Of a stretch of DNA of 64,000 nt, positions 8,222 through 16,608 are shown piece after piece (within the stretch, counting starts at the first letter, position 1; every line of letters begins with the position of its first letter). The position numbers and the translations under genes are program-made. The notes under the pieces were generated by a model that searched no databases, was not told the DNA's origin, and saw only the letters and a list, made by a program, of their open reading frames with translations. Origin of the DNA: an uncultured SAR86 cluster bacterium (GTDB lineage Bacteria > Pseudomonadota > Gammaproteobacteria > Magnimaribacterales > Magnimaribacteraceae); contig CACNCK010000001.1 of assembly GCA_902618945.1 (NCBI GenBank), positions 174,160-238,159 on the forward strand, written 5' to 3'.

Positions 8222-9415
8222 ATGCGTAATGCAGTAATTGTTGATAGTGTTAGAACAGGACTTGCTAAGTCATTTCGTGGTGGTTTTAATAACACTCGTG
8301 CAGATAATATGACAGCTCATATTGTGAATGCACTTTTAGAAAGGAATCCTAAGGTTGAAGCTTCTATGGTTGAAGACATCATTTTAGGTTGTGGTAGTCC
8401 AGAGGGAGCGCAAGGTCACAATATAGCTAGAAATGTTGCTGTACTTTCAAACCTTCCTATTGAAACTGGTGGAGTAACTATTAATCGTTATTGTTCTTCA
8501 GGTTTAAATTCAATAGCTATGGCGGCAACTCAAATCCAAAGCGGTTTCTATGATTGCATAATAGCTGGTGGAGTAGAGTCAATAAGCACTACTCAAGGCA
8601 AAGGTAATATGCATATGTATGTAAACGAAAAACTGGCTGAAGAAGTTCCGGGTATTTATCACGCTATGGGCACAACGGCAGAAGCCGTGGCAGACAGATA
8701 TAGTGTCTCTAGAGAAGCACAAGATGAGTATGCTCTGTCTAGTCAACAAAGATGTGCAGCAGCCCAAGATTCTGGACTATATGATGACGAAATTATTCCT
8801 ATGGATACTACGATGATCCTCAAGAATAAAGAGACTGGAGCAGAGAAAGAGGTTGATGTAACTGTTGATAGAGATGATTGCAATAGACCAGAAACAACTC
8901 TTGAAGGCCTTTCAAGTTTAAATCCTGTTTTTAATCCTGAGGGTGGGTCTGTAACTGCAGGAAATTCTTCTCAATTATCTGATGGAGCTTCAGTAACATT
9001 AATAATGAGTGAAGAAAAAGCCAATGAATTGGGTCTTAAGCCTTTAGCTTATTTCAGAGGATTTACTACAGTAGGTTGCCAACCAGATGAGATGGGAATA
9101 GGGCCAGTATTCTCTATCCCTAAATTACTCGATTCTGCAGGACTAACAATTGATGATATTGACCTATGGGAACTCAACGAAGCATTTGCTTCCCAGGTTG
9201 TATACATCAGAGACCAACTAAATCTACCCACCGAAAAACTTAATGTTAATGGCGGCTCTATTGCTATAGGACATCCATTTGGCATGACAGGCTCCAGGCA
9301 GGTGGGACACTTGGCGAGAGAACTGAAACGTAGAGGTGGAAAGTATGGAATTGTCACTATGTGCGTTGGCGGTGGAATGGGGGCTACAGGCTTATTTGAG
9401 TCTATCCCTGATTAA
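8222..9415 (+). CDS. Acetyl-CoA acyltransferase (thiolase)
   Basis: A 397-residue thiolase II-type enzyme that cleaves 3-ketoacyl-CoA with CoA, or condenses acetyl-CoA. The catalytic set is complete: Cys91 in NRYCSSGLNS, His351 in GHPFGMTGSR and Cys381 in MCVGGGMGATG, with WELNEAFASQ upstream. An AAGGAG ribosome site precedes the ATG. An 82 bp gap separates it from the upstream operon, so it may have its own promoter, but it completes the beta-oxidation theme set by the acyl-CoA dehydrogenase. Long-chain FadA versus short-chain AtoB cannot be decided here. No fadB-type partner is adjacent. Confidence 0.92.
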   Translation: MRNAVIVDSVRTGLAKSFRGGFNNTRADNMTAHIVNALLERNPKVEASMVEDIILGCGSPEGAQGHNIARNVAVLSNLPIETGGVTINRYCSSGLNSIAMAATQIQSGFYDCIIAGGVESISTTQGKGNMHMYVNEKLAEEVPGIYHAMGTTAEAVADRYSVSREAQDEYALSSQQRCAAAQDSGLYDDEIIPMDTTMILKNKETGAEKEVDVTVDRDDCNRPETTLEGLSSLNPVFNPEGGSVTAGNSSQLSDGASVTLIMSEEKANELGLKPLAYFRGFTTVGCQPDEMGIGPVFSIPKLLDSAGLTIDDIDLWELNEAFASQVVYIRDQLNLPTEKLNVNGGSIAIGHPFGMTGSRQVGHLARELKRRGGKYGIVTMCVGGGMGATGLFESIPD

Positions 9416-9439
9416 TAAACTATTGTCTAAGGAGTAACC

Positions 9440-10366
9440 TTGGGCGAACATTTATTAATTCAAAAATATTTTTCTAACATTGGCTCGGCCTTTCTGGCCG
9501 AGCACAATGTAGAAATTTCGGTAGGGGATGATGCTTCGGTTATTTCCTCAAAGCAAAATACCCAACAAATTAACTCTTTAGATACTTCAATAGAAGGTGT
9601 TCATTTTTTAAGTTCAATGTCTTCAGCAGATATAGCCTATAGATCATGCGTGATAGCTTTAAGTGATCTGGCTGCTTGCGGGGCTCGACCAAAATGGTAC
9701 TCAATAGCTATTACTTTGCCACAAGTAGAGCATAGCTGGCTAAATAGCTTTTCAGTAGGATTACAAAAATTTTCTGATGAGTACAAGATTCCACTTATTG
9801 GAGGAGACACAACAAAAGGAAAACTTTCAATTACTGTTCAAGTGATGGGCGAAGTTGATTCTAGTAAAGCCATTCTTCGCTCCACTGCCAAAGAAAATCA
9901 ATTGATATTCGTCAGTGGAATCATTGGAAATGCTTATTTAGGTTTAAAAGAACTAAGTGACAATTTAGGTACTGATTCTTTCTCCAAAGCTTATCTAGAA
10001 CCAAAGGCACATATTGATCTTGGCTTGAAACTATCTGATATTGCTAGTGCATGCATAGATATCTCGGATGGTTTATTGCAAGATTTAAATCTAATTTGCC
10101 AATCAAGTAATGTAGGCGCTGAAATTTTTCTAGAGAAAATACCGACATCAATTTCAGAAAAATCTCTAGAACTTATCAATTCAGGCGATGACTATGAATT
10201 ATGTTTTACCGTTGATGAAGATAAGCATGAGGAATTAATGAATGTCTCTAAGATCTTAAATATTCCCATCACATTGATTGGAAAAACAAGTCCTTCAAAA
10301 GACCTTATTCTTTATGATGAAGATAATAATAAAGTTGAATTGAATTCTGGTTATAGTCATTTTTAG
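9440..10366 (+). CDS. thiL: Thiamine-monophosphate kinase
   Basis: A 308-residue enzyme phosphorylating thiamine monophosphate to thiamine diphosphate. Visible: ISVGDDASVI near residue 27, DTSIEGVHF, IALSDLAACGARP, IGGDTTKG, and ACIDISDGLLQDL for the metal and nucleotide sites. Translation must start at TTG (9440), 5 bp after a strong AAGGAG. The thiL-pgpA order, with a 1 bp gap, is classical in gammaproteobacteria. The nusB partner usually upstream is missing. A GC-rich perfect hairpin sits inside the early coding part (9483-9503). Confidence is high from family motifs and context. Confidence 0.92.
   Translation: MGEHLLIQKYFSNIGSAFLAEHNVEISVGDDASVISSKQNTQQINSLDTSIEGVHFLSSMSSADIAYRSCVIALSDLAACGARPKWYSIAITLPQVEHSWLNSFSVGLQKFSDEYKIPLIGGDTTKGKLSITVQVMGEVDSSKAILRSTAKENQLIFVSGIIGNAYLGLKELSDNLGTDSFSKAYLEPKAHIDLGLKLSDIASACIDISDGLLQDLNLICQSSNVGAEIFLEKIPTSISEKSLELINSGDDYELCFTVDEDKHEELMNVSKILNIPITLIGKTSPSKDLILYDEDNNKVELNSGYSHF
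9483..9503 (+). repeat. GC-rich perfect inverted repeat inside thiL
   Basis: GCTCGGCC and its exact complement GGCCGAGC flank a TTTCT loop: an 8 bp stem with only one A-T pair, in an otherwise AT-rich region. It starts 44 nt after the first base of the TTG codon and is translated in frame as part of NIGSAFLAEHN. No poly-T run follows, so it is not a standard terminator. Confidence 0.75.
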
Positions 10367-10367
10367 T

Positions 10368-10850
10368 ATGAATCTGAGAAACCCTCTTTCATGGCTATCA
10401 TTAGGATTCGGTTCAGGGTTATCACCAATTGCACCAGGGACTATGGGAAGCTTGGTTGCATTGATTTTTTACTATTTTTTCTTCTATAGCTTGGCTGCTT
10501 CCTTAATAAATAGCTTCATCTTTCTTATATTCATAATGAGTAGTTTTTTAATAGGTATCTACATATACCCAAAAACTGTTGAAAAAGATGATGACCCCGG
10601 TAGTTTCGTATGGGATGAATTTGTAGGTATGTGGGTAGCTTGCTTGCCGCTTTCATATATTGAAAGTTCTTTTCTATGGTTACTGATTTCATTCTTTCTA
10701 TTTCGTTTATTTGATATTTGGAAACCTTTAGGTATTAGAACCTTCGATAAAGGACATGGAGCTTTTAATGTAATGATCGATGACGTGATTGCAGGTGTTT
10801 ATTCAGCTGTTTCAATGATTTTTGTATTTACTTTTTTTAATTACATTTAG
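10368..10850 (+). CDS. pgpA: Phosphatidylglycerophosphatase A
   Basis: A 160-residue inner-membrane enzyme that dephosphorylates phosphatidylglycerophosphate to phosphatidylglycerol. The PgpA motifs are present: FGSGLSPIAPGTMGSL (18-33), DDPGSFVWDEFVGMW and a C-terminal DDVIAGVYSA, with hydrophobic segments between. It lies 1 bp after thiL, the usual order. pgsA, which makes its substrate, is elsewhere in this window (47793-48329). Confidence 0.92.
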   Translation: MNLRNPLSWLSLGFGSGLSPIAPGTMGSLVALIFYYFFFYSLAASLINSFIFLIFIMSSFLIGIYIYPKTVEKDDDPGSFVWDEFVGMWVACLPLSYIESSFLWLLISFFLFRLFDIWKPLGIRTFDKGHGAFNVMIDDVIAGVYSAVSMIFVFTFFNYI

Positions 10851-10883
10851 GAATTCTCAAGTAAAATAAATATTCCAAAAATT

Positions 10884-11474
10884 ATGTCTATCGAAAAAAA
10901 AGCTGAAGCCAAACTACCAACTCACTGGGGCGATTTTTCTGTTATTGCTTATGAAGATCCTAAACTAGGAGAAGAGCACTTACTTCTTTATCTAGGAGAG
11001 CTTCAAAATGATTCTCTGCTGAGAATTCATTCTCAGTGTTTGACCGGAGATGCTTTATATAGCTTAAAGTGTGATTGTGGCTCTCAACTTGCTCAAGCTA
11101 TGCAGTCAATCGCAAAAGAAGGACATGGAATGATAATTTATATGGTACAAGAAGGTAGAGGCATTGGTCTTGTGAATAAAATTAGAGCTTATGAACTACA
11201 AGATAAAGGTTTAAATACAATTGAAGCAAATGAAGCCCTAGGATTTGCCGCTGATGAGAGAGATTATTCATATTGCAAAGAGATACTTTCATCCGTTGGA
11301 GTTTCTTCTGTAAAACTAATGACAAACAATCCTGCAAAAATAAAGGGATTAGAGGATGTTGGCATTAAGGTGTCAGAGAGAATATCTATTGAAATTGAAC
11401 CTAATCAACACAATGAAGATTATCTAAAGATTAAAGCAAAATATATGGGCCATATGCTATCTGATTCAGATTAG
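10884..11474 (+). CDS. ribA: GTP cyclohydrolase II
   Basis: A 196-residue enzyme, the same length as E. coli RibA, that opens GTP in the first step of riboflavin synthesis. The zinc ligands Cys52, Cys63 and Cys65 are in place (SQCLTGDA, LKCDCGSQ). The catalytic segment MVQEGRGIGLVNKIRAYELQ and the C-terminal TNNPAKIKGLEDVGI are typical. It is a free-standing RibA, not a RibBA fusion. The last 9 bp overlap the 3' end of the convergent dxs gene. Start at the ATG, 33 bp after pgpA. Confidence 0.95.
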   Translation: MSIEKKAEAKLPTHWGDFSVIAYEDPKLGEEHLLLYLGELQNDSLLRIHSQCLTGDALYSLKCDCGSQLAQAMQSIAKEGHGMIIYMVQEGRGIGLVNKIRAYELQDKGLNTIEANEALGFAADERDYSYCKEILSSVGVSSVKLMTNNPAKIKGLEDVGIKVSERISIEIEPNQHNEDYLKIKAKYMGHMLSDSD

Positions 11475-13361
11475 TTTCAATTTTTCTTTAATAGACTTTT
11501 CTATTCCATTTGCATCTAATCCATTAAGAATCTTTTGTTGTTCCTGATCTCCATGCTCTATAAATTCATCTGGAAGGCCTAAATTGAGTATTTTTGAACT
11601 GGAATTTAATTTTATGAGATGCTCGTTGACTGCTGAACCAGCTCCCCCAGCCATTACATTGTCTTCGATGGTGACTATAAGTTTATAATTATTATTGATT
11701 TCTTCCAAAAGACTCTCATCTAAAGGTTTAATAAATAGCATATCCACTACTCTTGCGTTAATCCTTTTGCCAGCCTCCATGGCAGATTCGAGCAGACTGC
11801 CGAAAGAAAGAATAATAACTTCTTTCTCATCAGAATTTATTACTGTAGAACTTTTTCCTATTTCTACAGTTTCTTCGTTCTTAGAATAATCTATTCCTCT
11901 ACCAGTTCCTCTCGGATATCTAATTGCGACAGGCCCTGAGTGCTCATAACCAGTGTTAAACATTTTCCATGCTAACGACTCATCAGAAGGAGCCATTATT
12001 ACCATATTTGGAATACATCTCATATAAGACAAATCAAAAGCGCCGTGATGTGTAGCTCCGTCTAATCCAACTAAGCCTGCTCTATCTATAGCGAATAGAA
12101 CATCTAAATTTTGTAACGCTACATCATGTATGAGTTGATCATAAGCTCTTTGTAAGAAAGTGCTATATATTGCAACAACAGGTTTCATTCCTTCGCAAGC
12201 TAGCCCTGCAGCAAAACTCACACTATGTTGCTCAGCTATGGCTACATCATAATATCTATCAGGAAACTCTGTGGAGAATTCAATCATTCCTGACCCTTCG
12301 CCCATAGCAGGAGTAATAGCAACAAGCCTTTTATCTTTGTTTGCTTTAAAAGATAACCATTCTCCAAATATCTTTGAGTAAGAGGGCTTTTTCGATTGTG
12401 CACTTTTATCCTTTACAAGGTCTTCCTGCTTTATTTTATTAATTGCATGAAATCCTATGGGATCATCTTCAGCAGGAGCAAAACCTTTACCTTTAGTTGT
12501 AATGACATGAAGGAATTTTGGTCCATTTATATGTTTTAAATCATCTAATATATTAATTAATCCATCGGTATCATGTCCGTCTACTGGTCCAAAGTATTCG
12601 AAACCTAATTCTTCAAATAATGAACCAGGAGCGATCATTCCTTTCGCATGTATTTCTGCCTTCCTTGCAAATTCTTTTGCGCGAGGCACATAAGTTAATA
12701 CATTTTTACCACCTTCTCTGATTCTATTGTAAGTTTTACTTGCCCATATACGAGCGAGGTAATTTCTTAATCCACCTATGTTTTCTGAAATAGACATTTG
12801 ATTATCATTAAGAATAACTAGCAGATTTTTATCTATAGACCCAGCATGAGCTAAAGCTTCATAAGCCATACCGGCAGTCATTGCCCCATCTCCAATCACC
12901 GCTGTGACATATCTTTTTTCATTTTTCTTTTCCGCTCCTGTAATCATTCCAAGGGCTGCGCTAATTGAAGTACTGGAGTGGCCAACTCCAAAAGTGTCAT
13001 ATTCACTTTCGGATCTTACAGGGAAGGGTGCTAATCCATTATTCTGACGCATGCTTTCCATCGCATCTTTTCTTCCGGTTAATATTTTATGAGGATATGT
13101 TTGATGTCCAACGTCCCAGACAATCCTATCTTCAGGTGTTTCAAATTTGTAATGTAAGGCTAATGTTAATTCAATAACACCAAGTCCTGCACCAAAATGC
13201 CCGCCTGTCTTTCCTACTGTATAAAGGAGGAATTCCCTTAATTCATCTGCTATTTGAGGGATCTGAGATTGATTAAGCTTTCTAAGATCTTTAGGTGAAT
13301 TAATATTTTTTAGCAGCTCTGAAATAGGCTCATCAGTTGGTATGGAATCGAAAATTTTCAC
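11466..13361 (-). CDS. dxs: 1-deoxy-D-xylulose-5-phosphate synthase
   Basis: A 631-residue TPP enzyme that makes DXP from pyruvate and glyceraldehyde 3-phosphate, the entry to the MEP isoprenoid pathway and a precursor for thiamine and PLP. Visible: GGHFGAGLGVIELTLALHY, WDVGHQTYPHKILTGR, the TPP/Mg motif GDGAMTAGMAYEAL ending in LNDNQMSIS, and DGATHHGAFDLSYM in the transketolase PYR part. Length is normal (E. coli 620). It forms the canonical xseB-ispA-dxs operon with a 3 bp gap to ispA. Confidence 0.97.
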   Translation of the reverse strand: MKIFDSIPTDEPISELLKNINSPKDLRKLNQSQIPQIADELREFLLYTVGKTGGHFGAGLGVIELTLALHYKFETPEDRIVWDVGHQTYPHKILTGRKDAMESMRQNNGLAPFPVRSESEYDTFGVGHSSTSISAALGMITGAEKKNEKRYVTAVIGDGAMTAGMAYEALAHAGSIDKNLLVILNDNQMSISENIGGLRNYLARIWASKTYNRIREGGKNVLTYVPRAKEFARKAEIHAKGMIAPGSLFEELGFEYFGPVDGHDTDGLINILDDLKHINGPKFLHVITTKGKGFAPAEDDPIGFHAINKIKQEDLVKDKSAQSKKPSYSKIFGEWLSFKANKDKRLVAITPAMGEGSGMIEFSTEFPDRYYDVAIAEQHSVSFAAGLACEGMKPVVAIYSTFLQRAYDQLIHDVALQNLDVLFAIDRAGLVGLDGATHHGAFDLSYMRCIPNMVIMAPSDESLAWKMFNTGYEHSGPVAIRYPRGTGRGIDYSKNEETVEIGKSSTVINSDEKEVIILSFGSLLESAMEAGKRINARVVDMLFIKPLDESLLEEINNNYKLIVTIEDNVMAGGAGSAVNEHLIKLNSSSKILNLGLPDEFIEHGDQEQQKILNGLDANGIEKSIKEKLKLI

Positions 13362-13364
13362 AAT

Positions 13365-14234
13365 TTAAGTTTTTCTTGAAACAATATAGTCAGCTAATTT
13401 GCACAGATTATCAGTATTTCTATCTAATAGTTGAAGTTTTTCTTTTGCTTCTTCAGCCAAGTCAAAAGCCCTGACTTTCGAGTTTTCAATACCTACAATA
13501 GATGGATAAGTTAGTTTATCTTTTTCAACATCAGAGCCTTGATCTTTTCCACTTAAAGTCGAAGGGGATTCAATATCAATAATGTCATCTTGAATCTGAA
13601 ATGCTAGACCAATTTTATCCCCATACTCTATGAGAGACTCTATATCTTGCTTTCTCAAGTTAGATAATATTCCAGCAGTCTCAATTGAGGATTGAATTAA
13701 CCGTCCTGTTTTTTGGGAATGCATTATGTCTAAAGATTCAACATCTTTTATATCATCAGAATGAATATCTTTTATCTGCCCACCTACCATGCCTTGATAG
13801 CCACAAGCCTTTGCCAGGCTTTTAATTATGCTTAATTTATCACTATCCGAAATATTTATATTTGTCACTAATTCGAAAGCGAAAGGCTGTAAAGCATCTC
13901 CTGCGAGTATTGCAGTCGCTTCATCATATTTTTTGTGGGTAGTTGGCTTACCTCTTCTTAGATCATCATCATCCATAGACGGTAAATCATCATGAATAAG
14001 TGAGTAACAATGTATCATTTCAACCGATCCAGCTAATATATCCAATGAACCATTTTCGGCATTTCCCAACTCACCTATCAAGTACACTAGTATTGGTCTG
14101 AGCCTTTTTCCACCATCTAAGACTGAATAACGTATAGCTTCTGATAGAATTGAGTCATCAGAAGGCAATAAACTCTCTAATTTGGAATTGATTCTATTTT
14201 GATATGAAGTTAAGAGCTTATCAAATTCAGACAT
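13365..14234 (-). CDS. ispA: Farnesyl diphosphate synthase
   Basis: A 289-residue prenyltransferase that condenses IPP with DMAPP and GPP. The first aspartate-rich motif is HDDLPSMDDDDLRRGKP (81-97) and the second is QIQDDIIDIE. GGKRLRP (41-47) binds diphosphate. The size is that of bacterial short-chain FPP synthases; octaprenyl synthases are longer. The gene overlaps xseB by 8 bp and lies 3 bp before dxs, the standard arrangement. Confidence 0.95.
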   Translation of the reverse strand: MSEFDKLLTSYQNRINSKLESLLPSDDSILSEAIRYSVLDGGKRLRPILVYLIGELGNAENGSLDILAGSVEMIHCYSLIHDDLPSMDDDDLRRGKPTTHKKYDEATAILAGDALQPFAFELVTNINISDSDKLSIIKSLAKACGYQGMVGGQIKDIHSDDIKDVESLDIMHSQKTGRLIQSSIETAGILSNLRKQDIESLIEYGDKIGLAFQIQDDIIDIESPSTLSGKDQGSDVEKDKLTYPSIVGIENSKVRAFDLAEEAKEKLQLLDRNTDNLCKLADYIVSRKT

Positions 14235-14457
14235 CTTTTAATGGAGTAGTTTTTAGTTCTCCATCTTCTTCAATCAATTTTTGAACTTGTAACTCAGCTT
14301 GTGACAGCTTCTCTTGACATTGTCTAGCCAGTTTTATTCCTTTCTCAAATGACTTGAGAGAATTCTCTAAACTTAAGTCTCCTGATTCTAAATCTTCGAC
14401 TATAGATTCAAGCTCTTCGAGGGCTTTTTCAAAATTTATATCAATTTTCTTATTCAT
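14227..14457 (-). CDS. xseB: Exodeoxyribonuclease VII small subunit
   Basis: A 76-residue, highly charged helical protein with the XseB signature FEKALEELESIVEDLESGDLSLENSLKSFEKGIKLARQCQ. It is the small subunit of the single-strand DNA exonuclease, assembling with XseA. Length matches E. coli (80). It precedes ispA with 8 bp overlap and follows the TonB-dependent receptor stop by only 9 bp, so receptor and xseB-ispA-dxs may share a transcript. Confidence 0.95.
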   Translation of the reverse strand: MNKKIDINFEKALEELESIVEDLESGDLSLENSLKSFEKGIKLARQCQEKLSQAELQVQKLIEEDGELKTTPLKDV

Positions 14458-14466
14458 TGTGGCTCT

Positions 14467-16518
14467 TTAAAATGTATATTCTAAACCAATATAGAATTCT
14501 CTTGGCAAACCTGGAAAATATCTATCTCCGCCAAATGCATTAAAGTCAGCTCTCTCAGCATAAGCTTTATCAAATATGTTCTCGACCCTGATGTAAGTTT
14601 TGAAAGTATCATTTATTTTTCTGGTAAATCTAGCATGGTACAGGGTGTGCCCCTCATATTCGTGAAGATTTGCTGCATCAGTATAGTAAGAACTCATATA
14701 CTCAATTTCAAAAGCAAGCGAAGTATCTCTGTTAAAATTTGAATTTAAGATTAAGTTAGCCATCATTTTAGGAGCTGTATCAATCTCATTACCGACTCTT
14801 ATTTTTTCTCTCATTGAAGTATCGGTTTCAAAGTCGTACTTATGATCTCCATATGTAATGTTTGTACTAATAATGGTGTTTGAACTGATGAGCCAATCTA
14901 GGCTCAATTCAATACCTTTATGATCAGTTTTTCCATTATCTACGATAAAATTCTGCGAATCTCTGAAGATAGAGTTTTTCTTTTTACTTTGATAGAGGCT
15001 TAGAGATCCACTCAACGATTGCCAATCATATCTACTGCCTACTTCCAACATAGTTAAAGTTTCCGAGTCGAGATCAGTAACATTCTGTTTTTTTTGTAAT
15101 CTGTATGCTTCATTAATTTGTGGAGGTCTGAACCCTAAACTAATTTGGGCAAAATAATTGACAGATTCGTAGTTTGTTATGATGCCAATCCTGGCACTTA
15201 TCTCATTGAAGTCATCTGTTCTATCTGAGGGTCTATTGTAATAACAACCTCCAAATCCACATTCAGTTCCATCTTCTCTGGTATTGCCACTGATCATATT
15301 ATTTGAGTAGTCATACTCAATAAATTCAGCTCTAGTATCAGCAAATAGGTAAAGATTTTTATTTAGAATGTAGTCCTCTATCCCTGCAAATACTGCAATA
15401 ACAGTTGAATCCACTTCATAGTCATAATGCTTGCCTTGAGGTCTTGTGGCATTATTAAAAGCAGAGCTGGTAGTTAAAGCATCTTTTTGCGTTTCTGTCA
15501 GTTCAACCATAGCAAAATCTAACTGTAAGCCTTGTACAAAAGTAAAAGAGTTGTGCTCTGAAATTCTTTGCAGATTTATCCCGAGACTTTTATGGTTATT
15601 CTCCTCAAGGGGAGTCCCTGGGAGGAAGTGTTGAAAAAACTTCATATCATTACTTCGTATGTATGAGGTAATTGAATTAACAGTATTTTTGTCTTCTTTT
15701 GTTAATCTTAAAGATACTCTTTGTGAATTGGCATCTCGATATGCATCAGGATTAAAATTTCTCCTGCTAAACTCTTCATTTTTATAAGAATCTAAACCAT
15801 TTACATATCCAGCAGTTTCTTGATTTAGATTTGTGAGTGTAGCTTTTAAAGCTGCATCCCATGAAGAGAGTGAAAAAATAGATTGGATTTTAATTTTTTG
15901 TTGATCGTACCCTGATTTATCCCTAAAGCCATCATTATTGGCAAAGTGACCATCAAAGCTCCAATTTTCTTGATTACTTGTTCTGATCTTAAAGTTTTTG
16001 TAGTTATTTGGCCCGACGTTTGTATAGAACTTATTTTCTGAAGTTATAGGTTTTGAGAGTACATTTACAACACCATGCATTGCATTGGCACCATATCTTG
16101 CGCTAGCTGGTCCAGTTATAGTCTCTAAACCTGAAGCCATTTCAAAAAATGTTTCAAATAATCCATTAACATTACAAAATCCAGTTGGCCTTACTGGAAG
16201 ACCATCCTCTAATATAAGGAAAGAGCCACAAGCCCCCGGTCCAGTTAACACAGGAGATCGTATAGCAGTCAAATGTTCTTGACCTGACCCTCTACTGATC
16301 CAGATTCCAGGAGACCTTCTAAAAATTTGTTTAGGATGCTGTGCATCTAGATCATCAAGTTCTTTTTCACTTATTGAAGTGATGGATTGATTATTCGACC
16401 AGCCATTAAGGCTCGATAGCTTCTTTTCTAGAATGACTATCTCTTGAATTTCTTCAGAAAACGTAATTCCTGAAAATAGCGATAATATAAAAGTTATGAG
16501 TGTTAATTTTTTAGCCAT
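14467..16518 (-). CDS. TonB-dependent outer-membrane receptor
   Basis: A 683-residue protein with a Sec signal peptide (residues 1-22, MAKKLTLITFILSLFSGITFS), a TonB-box-like EIVIL just after it, a plug domain (about 45-160, with ITGPASARYGANAMHGVVNVLSKP-type end, here split as GPASARYGANAMHG) and a beta-barrel ending in aromatic residues (YIGLEYTF). The substrate is unknown. No TonB, ExbB or ExbD is nearby. An AAGGA ribosome site precedes the ATG. It lies downstream of an RND permease gene in the same orientation. Confidence 0.9.
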   Translation of the reverse strand: MAKKLTLITFILSLFSGITFSEEIQEIVILEKKLSSLNGWSNNQSITSISEKELDDLDAQHPKQIFRRSPGIWISRGSGQEHLTAIRSPVLTGPGACGSFLILEDGLPVRPTGFCNVNGLFETFFEMASGLETITGPASARYGANAMHGVVNVLSKPITSENKFYTNVGPNNYKNFKIRTSNQENWSFDGHFANNDGFRDKSGYDQQKIKIQSIFSLSSWDAALKATLTNLNQETAGYVNGLDSYKNEEFSRRNFNPDAYRDANSQRVSLRLTKEDKNTVNSITSYIRSNDMKFFQHFLPGTPLEENNHKSLGINLQRISEHNSFTFVQGLQLDFAMVELTETQKDALTTSSAFNNATRPQGKHYDYEVDSTVIAVFAGIEDYILNKNLYLFADTRAEFIEYDYSNNMISGNTREDGTECGFGGCYYNRPSDRTDDFNEISARIGIITNYESVNYFAQISLGFRPPQINEAYRLQKKQNVTDLDSETLTMLEVGSRYDWQSLSGSLSLYQSKKKNSIFRDSQNFIVDNGKTDHKGIELSLDWLISSNTIISTNITYGDHKYDFETDTSMREKIRVGNEIDTAPKMMANLILNSNFNRDTSLAFEIEYMSSYYTDAANLHEYEGHTLYHARFTRKINDTFKTYIRVENIFDKAYAERADFNAFGGDRYFPGLPREFYIGLEYTF

Positions 16519-16540
16519 TAATATTCCTTATTTCAAGAAT

Positions 16541-16555
16541 GACTTAGTGTAAGTC
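16541..16555. promoter_or_regulatory. Perfect inverted repeat upstream of the TonB receptor gene
   Basis: GACTTA-GTG-TAAGTC: 6 bp arms and a 3 bp centre, about 23 bp before the receptor ATG. It is placed like an operator or a 5' UTR hairpin. A second palindrome, CTAGATCTAG, lies at 16577-16586 in the same 90 bp gap. Their function is not known. Confidence 0.4.
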
Positions 16556-16608
16556 CATTTAAGGCGACATAATAACCTAGATCTAGAAAAAGTAAGGTTG
16601 TTTGTTAG

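Noticed and set aside
16085-16282. Open frames on the strand opposite the TonB receptor, RND permease and other large genes
   Set aside because: They are antisense shadows with no ribosome sites or family motifs, and the sense genes explain the sequence.
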